Of a stretch of 50,793 nt of DNA, positions 42,840-50,793 are shown piece after piece (the first letter of the stretch is position 1; each line of letters starts with the position of its first letter). The notes under the pieces were generated by a model. That model ran no database searches. It was not told where the DNA came from and saw only the letters and a program-made list of their open reading frames with translations. Made by a program: the position numbers and the translations under genes. This DNA comes from an uncultured Acidobacteriota bacterium (lineage in GTDB: Bacteria > Acidobacteriota > Terriglobia > Bryobacterales > Bryobacteraceae), in assembly GCA_902826685.1 (NCBI GenBank), contig CADEFT010000045.1:1-50793 (forward strand). Reading direction: 5' to 3'.

Positions 42840-43895
42840 ATGTTGCGGCGGGCATTTGCGGTGTGGCCGGCGGCTTTGTGGGCCCAGAACGCGCCGCGTC
42901 CGCGGGCTCGCGAGATTGGCCTTAAGCCCGGCGTGCTGCCGCCTGGCCGATGGAACGCCATCACCGATGTGGCCGGCGTTCGCGTGGGCCACACCACGCT
43001 GATCGAAGGCGATCACATTCGAACGGGTGTTACGGCCATCGTGCCGCACGGCGGCAATCTGTTCCAGGAAAAGGTGGCGGGCGCCGTGTTCGTTGGCAAC
43101 GCGTTCGGCAAGTTGGCCGGATCGGCGCAGGTGGAAGAGTTGGGCACGATTGAGACGCCCGTGGTGCTCACCAATACGCTGAGTGTTGGCGCCGCCGTGG
43201 AGGCTGTGGTGGCGTGGACGCTGGCGCGGCCGGGGAACGAGAGCGTGCGATCCGTGAACGCGCTGGTGGGCGAAACCAACGACGGCGGCTTGAACGACAT
43301 TCGCGGTTTGCACGTGAAGCGCGATCACGTGTGGCGGGCGATTGACGGCGCGCGCGAAGATGCGGTGGAAGAAGGCTCGGTGGGTGCGGGCACTGGCACC
43401 GTCTGTTATGGATGGAAAGGCGGCATCGGCACTTCGTCGCGTGTTGTCCGCGGCGGGTGGACGGTGGGGGTGCTGGTGCAGACCAATTTCGGCGGCGTGC
43501 TGACGATGGGCGGAAAGATCGTTGGCAAGGCGGGCGGCGGCGCGGACGGTTCCTGCATGATCGTGGTGGCGACCGATGCCCCCTGCGATGCCCGCGACTT
43601 GAAGCGCCTGGCGGCCCGGGCGCTGTTTGGACTGGCGCGCACCGGGTCCAGCTATTCGAATGGCAGCGGCGATTTCGCTATTGCCTTTTCCGTTTCGCCC
43701 GAACTGCGCTATCGCTTTGGCGAGACCGAAGCGCGGGCGCGGCGGATACTGCCTCCCGACGCGATGTCGCCCCTGTTTCAAGCGGCGCTCGAAGCGACCG
43801 AGGAGGCGGTGTACAATTCGCTGCTTCGCGCGGTCACCGTGCAATCGAAGTTCGGTGTGGCGCGCGCCATTCCGCTCGATCTGGTACCGCGATAG
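42840..43895 (+). CDS. P1-family peptidase (DmpA/beta-aminopeptidase), exported
   Basis: A 351-residue self-processing aminopeptidase of the DmpA/BapA family. The signal-like N-terminus MLRRAFAVWPAALWAQ begins at ATG 42840. Conserved blocks are DVAGVRVGHTTL, GGNLFQEKVAGAVFVGN and GTGTVCYGWKGGIGTSSR. By alignment from memory, the autocatalytic cleavage is before Ser238 in GADGSCMIVVATDAP, leaving a C-terminal subunit of 114 residues; the following RTGSSYSNGSGD is also conserved. Such enzymes remove N-terminal D- or beta-amino acids. The gene is convergent with the Sm-like protein gene 8 nt away. Confidence 0.9.
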   Translation: MLRRAFAVWPAALWAQNAPRPRAREIGLKPGVLPPGRWNAITDVAGVRVGHTTLIEGDHIRTGVTAIVPHGGNLFQEKVAGAVFVGNAFGKLAGSAQVEELGTIETPVVLTNTLSVGAAVEAVVAWTLARPGNESVRSVNALVGETNDGGLNDIRGLHVKRDHVWRAIDGAREDAVEEGSVGAGTGTVCYGWKGGIGTSSRVVRGGWTVGVLVQTNFGGVLTMGGKIVGKAGGGADGSCMIVVATDAPCDARDLKRLAARALFGLARTGSSYSNGSGDFAIAFSVSPELRYRFGETEARARRILPPDAMSPLFQAALEATEEAVYNSLLRAVTVQSKFGVARAIPLDLVPR

Positions 43896-43903
43896 ACGCG
43901 CTT

Positions 43904-44266
43904 TCAGCCGCGCGCATAGATGGCAAGAACAATAAAAACGAAGGCGCCCGCGGCTGCGATCGAGCCCAGCACGATTTTTGTGGCGAGGCTCATGCCCGTA
44001 TCGAGTTCCTTGATCGACCTGACGTCCGTGAAAGCCAGATTCTCGCCGGCGGCTTGACCACCCTGGGCGTACTGGATGGAAAAACCTCGCTCGGTGGCGG
44101 CTCCCATCCGCCCTCGCAGCTTCCGTTTGTCTTTCAGCCTCACCTCCACCGGGGAGCCAACGCCGATGGAAAGCACCCGCTCCTGTATCGTGGGCGCAGC
44201 TTCGGTCTGAGCGGGCATCGGCGTGGTGGCGAGCGCCAGGCATAGCAAAACAGATAGAAGCTTCAT
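43904..44266 (-). CDS. Small exported Sm-like protein with C-terminal membrane helix (copy B)
   Basis: A 120-residue protein with a signal peptide (MKLLSVLLCLALATTPMPAQ), a beta-domain PVEVRLKDKRKLRGRMGAATERGFSIQYAQGG, and a C-terminal hydrophobic helix (IVLGSIAAAGAFVFIVLAIYA). The beta-domain pattern (GxxVEVxLKDxRKLxGRxG... FSxxxA..G...LAFxDVxSIK) resembles the Sm/Hfq fold of small RNA-binding proteins, but here it is exported, so RNA binding is doubtful. It is the downstream copy of a tandem pair with the gene at 44273-44644 (6-nt gap). Role unknown. Confidence 0.72.
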   Translation of the reverse strand: MKLLSVLLCLALATTPMPAQTEAAPTIQERVLSIGVGSPVEVRLKDKRKLRGRMGAATERGFSIQYAQGGQAAGENLAFTDVRSIKELDTGMSLATKIVLGSIAAAGAFVFIVLAIYARG

Positions 44267-44272
44267 GAGGTT

Positions 44273-44644
44273 CTAACTGAGCGCCAGCGCGATGCCGACC
44301 AGAATCAGAATTGTCGCGCCAGCGCCGGCCGCGACACCCAAAGCGATCTTCGAGGCGGAGCTCATGCCTGGATTCCTGGTTCGCACCGACTTCACATCGG
44401 CGAAGGCGATGGCTTCGTCAATCACTTTCCCGCCTTGGGCGTGCTGCACCCGAAAGGAATCGGCGGAAACCTCGCCCATCCTTCCCAGCACCTTCCTCTT
44501 GTCCTTGAGCTTCACCTCGATTACGGCTCCCGCGGGGATCAGGACCACCCTCTCCCTTATGGAAGAAGACGGGTCTTGAGTTTGAGCGGGCAAGCCTCCC
44601 ACGAGAAGGGCGGCGCAAACGGTTGCCGTCAACCAATGGAACAT
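44273..44644 (-). CDS. Small exported Sm-like protein with C-terminal membrane helix (copy A)
   Basis: A 123-residue paralogue of the neighbouring gene: signal peptide MFHWLTATVCAALLVGGLPAQ, Sm-like segment AVIEVKLKDKRKVLGRMGEVSADSF, the shared SIRERV and AFADVKSV blocks, and a C-terminal helix (IALGVAAGAGATILILVGIALAL). The gene starts at ATG 44644, which is the only start giving a signal peptide; a longer open frame reaching 45487 is a shadow of the DUF4159 gene. It is the first gene of the pair and diverges from DUF4159. The duplicated pair looks like an old duplication since the sequences are only moderately similar. Confidence 0.75.
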   Translation of the reverse strand: MFHWLTATVCAALLVGGLPAQTQDPSSSIRERVVLIPAGAVIEVKLKDKRKVLGRMGEVSADSFRVQHAQGGKVIDEAIAFADVKSVRTRNPGMSSASKIALGVAAGAGATILILVGIALALS

Positions 44645-44686
44645 TCCGAGCGCAGGATACCACTGCGAGAGGCATATCATGAGGAG

Positions 44687-45490
44687 GTGCCGCCGCTCCA
44701 CCGCCTTGCCGTCGTTGCCGCGCTCGCGGTGTTGGCCGCAATGGCCCAGCGCTCGGGCGGCGAGCGGCGCTGGGCCAAGTACGAACATGAGATGCAGGAT
44801 CCGGCCGAAGATCCACCCGATGCGTGGGAGCGGACGGAGTTCGCCTTCGCCCGGCTGCGCTATCGCTCGGGACGCGACGGCTACTATTCCCGAGGCTCGC
44901 GCTGGGGCATCGACGCCAACAAATCCGATCGCCAGTTCATTCAGGGCCTGCGGCGGCTGACGCGCGTGCATGCCCGTTCGGTGGAAGAGATTGTCGATGT
45001 CGACAGCGACGAAGTTTTCGACTGGCCGTGGATCTATGCCGTCGGCGTGGGCGACTGGTCGTTCAACGCCTCGCAGGCGGCGCGGCTGCGGCACTATTTC
45101 GAGCGCGGCGGGTTTCTGATCGTCGACGATTTTCACAACGAGCGAGAATGGGCGCGGTTCATGGCCGGCATCGATTTGATTCTGCCCGGGCATCAGGTGG
45201 TGGAGATCGATGCCAGAGACGCCATCTTCCACACCGTGTACGACCTGGCGGAGCGCGTGCGTGTGCCGGGGCTGAACGTGGTGCATGGCGATCAGATTGA
45301 GCGCGGCGGCATCGATCCGCACTGGCGCGCGATCGTCGACAACAAGGGCCGCGTCGTGGTCGGCATCTTCTTCAATATGGACCTGGGCGATGCCTGGGAA
45401 TGGGCCGATTTGCCGGAGTATCCGGAGAAGTACGCGTCCATGGCGTACCGGCTGGGAGTGAACTACATCATCTATTCGATGACACATTGA
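44687..45490 (+). CDS. DUF4159 domain protein
   Basis: A 267-residue exported protein with DUF4159, recognised by FAFARLRYRSGRDGYYS, DEVFDWPWIYAVGVGDWSF, HYFERGGFLIVDDFHNEREW and MAYRLGVNYIIYSMTH. The family adopts a glutamine-amidotransferase-like Rossmann fold but its function is unknown; it is common in acidobacterial and planctomycete genomes. The start is uncertain. GTG 44687 gives a signal peptide (VPPLHRLAVVAALAVLAAMA), but GAGGAG abuts it directly, and an in-frame ATG at 44636 would overlap the divergent gene's start. It precedes the 617-residue gene by 23 nt. Confidence 0.82.
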   Translation: MPPLHRLAVVAALAVLAAMAQRSGGERRWAKYEHEMQDPAEDPPDAWERTEFAFARLRYRSGRDGYYSRGSRWGIDANKSDRQFIQGLRRLTRVHARSVEEIVDVDSDEVFDWPWIYAVGVGDWSFNASQAARLRHYFERGGFLIVDDFHNEREWARFMAGIDLILPGHQVVEIDARDAIFHTVYDLAERVRVPGLNVVHGDQIERGGIDPHWRAIVDNKGRVVVGIFFNMDLGDAWEWADLPEYPEKYASMAYRLGVNYIIYSMTH

Positions 45491-45513
45491 TGGTGCGTGA
45501 TAGAGTGGCTGCT

Positions 45514-47367
45514 ATGCTCATTCGCGGCCTCTTCGTTCTGGCGGGCGCGGCCCTGGCCGGAGACTCCCGCATCGTTCTGGATAAGCCTGTTTCGCCGCCC
45601 GTATGGGCGCTGCTCGAACGCCAGCTTTTGAAGGAGTCCTCGGCGGCTTGTGAGCGGTTCGCGTCCAAGTACATCGACGGGCGCGGCTATCTGTTGCACA
45701 CCCCGCGCTGGGGCACGCTCGATGGTCCGGACGACGCCATCGAAACGTTCTACAACTGGACGCTTCTCTACGCGCTGGGCGGGTCGGATCAGGTGCTGGC
45801 GATTTACCGCAAGGCGCTCGAAGGCCACCTGCAGCAGTATAAAGAGCTGCGCACCACCAAGACGAAGCTGGCGCAGGACGGCGCTTACTACAAAGAGTTC
45901 ATCACGCAGTCGGATTGGTTCCACACGGGCGAAGGCATGCGCGGGTTCATGTTCCTGGGCCTTGCCGATCCCAACGACACGCTGTTGCGGGCGCGCATGA
46001 AACGCTTCGCGGGGTTCTACATGAACGAAGATCCCGAGGCGCCGAACTACGACCCGGTGAACAAGGTGATCAAGAGCATCTGGACCGGCAGCAAAGGTCC
46101 GATGCTGCACAAGGCGACCACCTACGATTGGGTGGGCGATCCGACGCCAGGTTCGTTTCATCTGCTACACGGCAAGAACGGGCGCGGCCAGCTTGTGGAA
46201 CTGAACAAGGTCTATGACAAGATGCTCGCTCACTGCGCGGAGTATCTGGATAGCGTGGGCGATCATCCGCTCAACCTCGCCTCCACCGGCCTCGCTTTGA
46301 ATGCCTACATGCTGACCGGCGAGAAGAAATATAAGGATTGGATTCTCGAGTACGTGGGCGCCTGGAAGCAGCGCACCGACTCGAATGGCGGCAACATTCC
46401 CACCAATATCGGCCTCGATGGCAAGGTCGGCGGCGAGTATGGCGGCCGCTGGTATAAAGGCACCTACGGCTGGAATTTCACCATCTACGACGGCGAAATC
46501 GATCAGATCGCGCATCGCAACACGGTGGAGGCGGGATCGTGGCCCGGCTTCGGCAACGCTTATCTCGCCAGCCGGGGCGATGCGGGCTTCGTGGCCACGC
46601 TGCGCCAGCAACTCGACAATCTGTACGCGCAGAAAAAGGTGGTGGATGGCAAGGTGATGCTGCCGCAGATGTACGGCGATCCGCGCGGGCACAAGTCCAC
46701 CGGCCGCGAGGAGTGGTATCACTACCAGCCCAACCTGCGCATTCCGCGGCTGACCGAGATTTATCTCTGGTCGCTCGATCGCAAGGATCTGGAGCGCATT
46801 CCGGCCGAGGGCTGGATCGGATACCTCGAAGGCAAGGACGCGGCGTATCCGGAGAAGGCGCTGCGGCACGATCTGGAATTCGTGCGCGCCACCGTGCAGG
46901 AGATGGAAGAGGATCCGACCACGCCCGATACACGGCTGGCCGATTACCTGATGGGCATGAACCCGGCGGCCACCGACGCGCTTTCGAAACTGACGCTGGG
47001 TTCGTATCTCACGGGCAATATCTGGACGCTGCACGCTCGGGTCCGCTACTTCGATCCGAAACGGCAGCGGCCCGGCTTGCCCGAAGACGTGGCGGCGCTG
47101 GTGGAAAAGTTCGACGCCGGCTCGGTGACCCTCTCGCTGGTGAATTTGAGCCAGGTGGAAACGAAGACCGTTTCGGTGCAGGCGGGCGCCTATGCCGAGC
47201 ATCAGTTTGTTTCGGCGACGGTGGATGGTAAACAGACTGAAGCGAAGGGATCGGCGGTGGAAGTGAAGCTGGCGCCGGGCGCGGGCGGACGGGTGAAGTT
47301 CGAAATGAAGCGATACGCCAATGAGCCCACGCTCTCGCTTCCATGGGAAGGGGGACGCAACCGATGA
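45514..47367 (+). CDS. Exported (alpha/alpha)6-barrel-like protein, possible polysaccharide lyase or hydrolase
   Basis: A 617-residue protein with a signal peptide (MLIRGLFVLAGAALAGDS), then a long helical region rich in Trp/Tyr (FYNWTLLYALGG, GMRGFMFLGLADP, LASTGLALNAYMLTG, GGRWYKGTYGWNF), and a C-terminal beta-sandwich (VTLSLVNLSQVETKTVSVQAG). The pattern resembles six-hairpin toroid enzymes such as heparinase-type lyases, but no family was firmly recognised and no catalytic residue assigned. It overlaps the following MFS gene by ATGA (47364-47367), suggesting that it acts on a saccharide whose product is imported. An alternative start ATG 45490 adds eight residues. Confidence 0.75.
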   Translation: MLIRGLFVLAGAALAGDSRIVLDKPVSPPVWALLERQLLKESSAACERFASKYIDGRGYLLHTPRWGTLDGPDDAIETFYNWTLLYALGGSDQVLAIYRKALEGHLQQYKELRTTKTKLAQDGAYYKEFITQSDWFHTGEGMRGFMFLGLADPNDTLLRARMKRFAGFYMNEDPEAPNYDPVNKVIKSIWTGSKGPMLHKATTYDWVGDPTPGSFHLLHGKNGRGQLVELNKVYDKMLAHCAEYLDSVGDHPLNLASTGLALNAYMLTGEKKYKDWILEYVGAWKQRTDSNGGNIPTNIGLDGKVGGEYGGRWYKGTYGWNFTIYDGEIDQIAHRNTVEAGSWPGFGNAYLASRGDAGFVATLRQQLDNLYAQKKVVDGKVMLPQMYGDPRGHKSTGREEWYHYQPNLRIPRLTEIYLWSLDRKDLERIPAEGWIGYLEGKDAAYPEKALRHDLEFVRATVQEMEEDPTTPDTRLADYLMGMNPAATDALSKLTLGSYLTGNIWTLHARVRYFDPKRQRPGLPEDVAALVEKFDAGSVTLSLVNLSQVETKTVSVQAGAYAEHQFVSATVDGKQTEAKGSAVEVKLAPGAGGRVKFEMKRYANEPTLSLPWEGGRNR

Positions 47368-48632
47368 ACGCGACTACCGAACAGGCCCGTGCCGCGGCCG
47401 CCGCCGCGCGCCCCGGTGTTTCGCCGATGCGCTGGTGGGTGGTGTGCCTGCTCAGCCTGGGCATGGTGATCGGCTACTGCGACCGTGTCAACGTGTCGGC
47501 GGTGCTGCCGGAAATCGGCCGGGCGCTGAATCTCAACAAAGAGCAGTTGGGCATGACGCAATCGGCGTTCTTCTGGACCTATGCGCTGTTTCAGATTCCA
47601 GCCGGGATGCTGGTGGATCGCTACGGCGTGCGGACGCTCTATCTTTGCGGATTCCTGCTGTGGAGCGTGGCCTCGGCGGCGACGACCATGGTAACCGGCC
47701 TGGCGGGACTCATCGCGATCCGCATGCTGGTGGGGACGGGCGAGTCGGTGGTGACGTCGTGCTCGCTGCGCTACATCAGCGCGCACTTCGCCGAAAAGGA
47801 ACGCGGCTCGGCGGTGGGCATTTACATGAGCGGGACCAAGATCGGTCCGGCGATCGGGATTCCACTGGCGGCGTTTCTGGCGCAGGCATACGGTTGGCGG
47901 CCGATGTTCGCCATTCTCGGATTAGGCAGTCTGCTTTGGCTGATTCCCTGGCGGTTATGGGTAAAGAAGGACGATCCGGCGGCGCAGGGACGGGCGGCGG
48001 GACCGGCTCACGCCGCGGCCAGCGTACCGCTTGGGAAGGCGCTGGCGAGTCCCTTAATGTGGGGGATCATCGGCGGCACTTACTGCTACATGTATTTCGT
48101 GTATTACTGCATGACGTGGATGCCCACTTACTTCCGCGAAAAGCACGGCATGTCGATCGAGAAGATGAGCTGGTTCAGCTTCGTATCGTTCGCGGCGATG
48201 GCGCTGGTGGCGGTGATCGCCGGTTGGGCGGCGGACCGGCTGATTTCCCGCGGCCATGATGCGGTGAAGGTGCGCAAGTGGTTCACCATCGCGGGCTTCT
48301 TCGCCGCCGCGACGCAGACGCTCAGCGTATTCACCGATTCCCAGACGCTGATGGTGTTCTTCACCGTGTTCTCGCTTTGCGGGCTTGGCCTTGCCACCGC
48401 CAACTACTGGGCGCTCACGCAGTCGCTGATGCCGGGCGCGCTGCCGGTGGCGATTCAAAATACGGCGGCGAACCTGGCGGGCATCGTGGCGCCTTGGTTC
48501 ACCGGGTTCATGATCCAGAAGACCGGCAGCTTTGACACGCCGATCAAGGCGGTGGGTGTGTGGCTGGCGCTGGGAATCGGATGTTACCTGTTGCTGGTAC
48601 GGCGCGAGTACGCGCCCAAATCGTCCCAGTAA
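47364..48632 (+). CDS. MFS transporter (ACS family, sugar-acid type)
   Basis: A 422-residue membrane protein with about 12 helices. The first helix carries GYCDRVNVSAVLPEIGRALNL, and SAFFWTYALFQIPAGMLVDRYGVR matches the ACS family of glucarate/galactonate/hexuronate symporters. A Pro/Ala-rich loop after helix 6 and SWFSFVSFAAMALVAVIAGWAADRL follow. The ATG at 47364 overlaps the previous stop, so it is coupled to the alpha/alpha-barrel-like gene. It is probably the uptake system for the product of that enzyme. It is a distant paralogue of the MFS protein at 41621-42817. Confidence 0.92.
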   Translation: MNATTEQARAAAAAARPGVSPMRWWVVCLLSLGMVIGYCDRVNVSAVLPEIGRALNLNKEQLGMTQSAFFWTYALFQIPAGMLVDRYGVRTLYLCGFLLWSVASAATTMVTGLAGLIAIRMLVGTGESVVTSCSLRYISAHFAEKERGSAVGIYMSGTKIGPAIGIPLAAFLAQAYGWRPMFAILGLGSLLWLIPWRLWVKKDDPAAQGRAAGPAHAAASVPLGKALASPLMWGIIGGTYCYMYFVYYCMTWMPTYFREKHGMSIEKMSWFSFVSFAAMALVAVIAGWAADRLISRGHDAVKVRKWFTIAGFFAAATQTLSVFTDSQTLMVFFTVFSLCGLGLATANYWALTQSLMPGALPVAIQNTAANLAGIVAPWFTGFMIQKTGSFDTPIKAVGVWLALGIGCYLLLVRREYAPKSSQ

Positions 48633-48712
48633 ATATATTTTGAAAGGTGATCGCCGGTTGAATCGTTCTTGATGATGTAAACGACAGCTCCGGTGACGGA
48701 GTTGGAGGCATC

Positions 48713-48823
48713 ATGAAGAAGATTCCCGTTTTCCCTTTTGTCACCACCCTTGCCTGCACCGTGCCGGAGAATGCCGTGGCCGGCGCGCTTGCGCCGGGCA
48801 TGAAATCCGCTCCGGGGAAGTGA
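48713..48823 (+). CDS. Small ORF, 36 residues, with a strong ribosome-binding site
   Basis: ATG at 48713 is preceded by GGAGG at a spacing of about 5 nt. The peptide (MKKIPVFPFVTTLACTVPEN...) has a Lys-rich hydrophobic N-terminus that looks like a short signal peptide. The stop is followed 2 nt later by the ATG of the coiled-coil gene, and GTG at 48820 would overlap by GTGA. It is probably either a leader peptide or a small exported protein; no homologue is recognised. Confidence 0.45.
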   Translation: MKKIPVFPFVTTLACTVPENAVAGALAPGMKSAPGK

Positions 48824-48825
48824 CG

Positions 48826-49257
48826 ATGGAGGCGGCCCCGAACCGCTGGACGCGGATGCTGCGTCTGTGTGCCGCCTTGACCGCCCTCGCCTGTCACTCC
48901 TCCGAACTGCGCCGGCTGCGCGCGGAGATCGAGCTTCGCGAATCGGCCCGGAGACGGGCCGCCGCGGAGGTGAGCCGCTTGAGGCAACTGACGGAGGCGC
49001 GAATCGCCCGGAATCCCGCCGCCGCAGGAGCGGTCGCGCTTATGAAAGAGGGGCATGACGGCCACCGGAAAGTGACCGGTGCCATGGTGGGCAGCGGCTA
49101 CTGCCTGTTCTATGGCGAAGAGTGTGCTTCGCTCGCGGCGGACCTCACGGAGCTGTCGGCCGCACGCGAGCGCTATGAGGAGGAAGCGAAGATCCTCACG
49201 GGCGAAATCGATTCCCTGGAAAGACTCTGGATGGAGACCCAAAAAACGTCATGGTAA
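48826..49257 (+). CDS. Coiled-coil protein of unknown function
   Basis: A 143-residue protein starting MEAAPNRWTRMLRLC, with a hydrophobic stretch ending LTALACHSS that may be a weak lipoprotein signal. It has two charged helical segments likely to form coiled coils (ELRRLRAEIELRESARRRAAAEVSRL and ARERYEEEAKILTGEIDSLERLW) around a Gly-rich core (GAMVGSGYCLFYGEECASL). GGGGAAG stands 5 nt before the ATG. No function recognised. Its end runs into the degraded TIGR03437 gene. Confidence 0.5.
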   Translation: MEAAPNRWTRMLRLCAALTALACHSSELRRLRAEIELRESARRRAAAEVSRLRQLTEARIARNPAAAGAVALMKEGHDGHRKVTGAMVGSGYCLFYGEECASLAADLTELSAARERYEEEAKILTGEIDSLERLWMETQKTSW

Positions 49258-50486
49258 AGCGGCAAGGACCGATGATCGGGGCGCCATGCGGGTTTTCGCT
49301 GTGCGCCCAAGCAGCGGATTACACATTTCAGCGGACCGTCGACAACGCTTCCGGTGCGCAAGTGCGGAGCCTGGAGGTGCCATTCCATCTCAACAACCGA
49401 GGCGAGGTGGCATTTATCGCCCACCGAACGGACGGAAACTGGGAGGAATCGCGATCGCCTCGCACCGCTCGCCGTGCCCTTTAAAATGCCGTTCAACGAC
49501 AACGGCACGGCGGCTCTGTTTGGACCGCTTAACGGCCGCGCCGGTCTTCACCTTGCAAACAGCCGATCCATCGCCTTCGTCTTTGGCGGGGGGCGTGGCG
49601 GGTCTTTCTATGACACTAAACAACAAGGATCAAGTCGCTGTGCCAATCCGGGTGATCGGGGCAAACGATCCCTGTTGATGCCGTGGACCACCTTGGGCAT
49701 GGAACTGAACGACGAGGGCCATGTGGTGTTCCAGTACCTGCTCGCCAATGGCATGGGCGGCATCGCGCCGGCGACTCCAACCGCGCCGCCGCCGGACATC
49801 GCACCTGTCGTATCGGAAGGCGGAATCGTACTGGCGGCCTCCGATGAACCCGAGCGCGGTCTCGCTCCAGGGGCGCGGGCTTCGATATACGGGTGGGGAC
49901 TGGGCTCCCTCCTGACCGCCGCTTCCGGAGCGTCGCTACCCACAACCCTTGACGGCGTCAGCGTCCATGTGAATGGCGTTGCGGCGCCGCTGTTTTTACC
50001 AGCCCCGGCCAGATCGATTTTCAAATGCCATTCGGGCTTACCGGTCCTGACGCGGAGGTGCGCGTTGTCCGAGCCGCCGGTGAGAGCCAGTTACACCGCG
50101 TTCGCCTCGAACCGCCAGGTGCCGACGGTGAATCTGGTACTCAATGAGAGATTCGCCCATGCGGTCTTTACCGGCCCCCGACTCCCGGTTCGCGAAAGCG
50201 GGAGATCTTATATCGATGTTCGTTAACGGACTAGGTGAGGTGGCACCCGCGGACGGCAAGGCCGTCGTTCCTCCCATCCTTCGAATAGGCGATGTTACCG
50301 TGCCGGCCGAAAACATTCTGTTCGCCGGACTTTCGACGAAAGCGGTCGGACTCAATCAGATCGACCTACGCCTTCCACCGGCGATTCGCAGGCCGGCGGC
50401 CCTCTCGATTCGGCAAGGGTCCGCCGAAAGCCAGCGGAACGTTGCGATCGCGGTCGAGCGAAATGCCGAAGTTACTGGGAATCTGA
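49251..50486 (+). pseudogene. Multiply frameshifted Solibacter-type protein with TIGR03437 C-terminal domain
   Basis: Pieces of one protein lie in three frames. The 5' part (frame of 49251) reads ADYTFQRTVDNASG and HLNNRGEVAFIAHRTDG, the repeated '(N/D)xxGxVAF' beta-propeller-like pattern. The middle (frame of 49354) reads MPFNDNGTAALFG and ELNDEGHVVFQYLLANG, then LAPGARASIYGWGLGS and LDGVSVHVNGVAAPLF. At about 49996 the reading shifts to TSPGQIDFQMPFGLTGP, and from about 50190 the frame of 50144 gives GDLISMFVNGLGEVAP...ILFAGLSTKAVGLNQIDLRLP, the closing half of TIGR03437. At least four indels are needed. The 290- and 165-residue open frames here are therefore fragments, not genes. Confidence 0.8.
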
Positions 50487-50525
50487 AGGGAAGTGAGATA
50501 GACTCATTGAATCCAAGGAGTAAGA

Positions 50526-50793
50526 CTGTCAGCGAAGCCTCAACCCGAGCTCGACCCGGAGAAATACAGGAAGTTGCGCGCCCGGCTACTCTCGGCGTGC
50601 TGGCGGGCCTGGCGCGTCGAGGACAAAGAGGACCTCGTTGAGGAAACGCTGATGAAAGCGTGGCAGGATCCAGTAGCTGGCAAAAGCCTCGTGTATTACT
50701 GTGGCCATTACCCCGCCTCCGTGGAACCGGAAATGAATCGGGTGTGGCTACTTTGGAACGACGGGCAAGAGGCGCAGAATCAGCGAGTTGAGC
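50526..50793 (+). pseudogene. Fragment resembling the N-terminus of an ECF-like sigma factor, runs off the window
   Basis: An open frame with no ATG, GTG or TTG near its beginning reads EKYRKLRARLLSACWRAWRVEDKEDLVEETLMKAWQ, similar to sigma-70 region 2 in acidobacterial ECF sigma factors (DLxxETLxR). AGGAG at 50516-50520 stands 5 nt before a CTG (50526), suggesting that the start codon was lost or is non-standard. After 'MKAWQ' the sequence (SLVYYCGHYPASVEPEMNRVWLLW) no longer looks like a sigma factor, implying a deletion or fusion. It is open to the last base, so the right end is unknown. Confidence 0.4.

Noticed and set aside
48544..49242. Minus-strand open frame of 232 residues
   Set aside because: It spans the end of the MFS gene and the intergenic region, with proline/arginine-rich, domain-free sequence; the plus strand carries better signals.

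Overview
The window is GC-rich chromosomal DNA that looks like an acidobacterium of the Solibacter/Bryobacter type. The evidence is the mix of families: two Oar-like TonB-dependent receptors with N-terminal carboxypeptidase-regulatory domains, a DUF1552 + DUF1592-type cytochrome pair, a PQQ dehydrogenase with a built-in cytochrome c, Tat-exported sulfatases and a Gfo/Idh/MocA protein, an (eroded) gene with the 'Solibacter' TIGR03437 C-terminal domain, and a 6S-like RNA just upstream of ymdB. No rRNA, tRNA, CRISPR array, prophage or intact insertion sequence was recognised.

Layout. 1-6.2 kb: a Uma2 nuclease remnant, then a minus-strand pyrimidine operon (small protein, pyrR, pyrB, pyrC, UPF0182 membrane protein). 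6.3-11.5 kb: a large BclA-like collagen-repeat protein and a TonB-dependent receptor. 11.6-15.6 kb: a probable PPi-type PEP carboxykinase whose stop overlaps a DUF433 antitoxin, which overlaps a DUF5615 toxin gene broken by a perfect 19-bp tandem duplication. 15.6-21.3 kb: a TonB receptor - sulfatase - glycine-zipper protein operon. 21.4-26.0 kb: PaiB-like flavoprotein, M3 peptidase, cyclase, hotdog thioesterase and a helical-repeat protein. 26.0-31.0 kb: a regulatory stretch with a 9-bp inverted repeat and a 6S-like RNA, then ymdB, sulfatase, glnS and a frameshifted secreted-protein gene. 31.0-35.5 kb: DUF1552/DUF1592 pair. 35.5-36.2 kb: RHH/PIN toxin-antitoxin pair. 36.2-40.7 kb: DHDPS-like and Gfo/Idh/MocA operon divergent from a PQQ/cytochrome c dehydrogenase. 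40.7-48.6 kb: a decayed pentapeptide-repeat gene behind an MFS transporter, P1 peptidase, two tandem secreted Sm-like paralogues, and a DUF4159 - alpha/alpha-barrel-like - MFS operon. 48.6-50.8 kb: a small ORF and coiled-coil protein, then a multiply frameshifted TIGR03437 gene and a sigma-factor-like fragment.

Two themes stand out. Genes are tightly packed, with many 4-nt ATGA/GTGA overlaps and convergent stop overlaps. Several accessory genes (Uma2, DUF5615, carboxypeptidase-regulatory protein, pentapeptide protein, TIGR03437 protein, sigma fragment) are broken while adjacent housekeeping and catabolic genes are intact. The catabolic genes together suggest a heterotroph taking up and desulfating or oxidising complex carbohydrates. 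The least ordinary loci are the 6S-like RNA with its upstream palindrome, the collagen-like protein, the PEPCK/toxin-antitoxin coupling and the tandem Sm-like envelope proteins. All homology statements are from recognition of motifs, not from searches.
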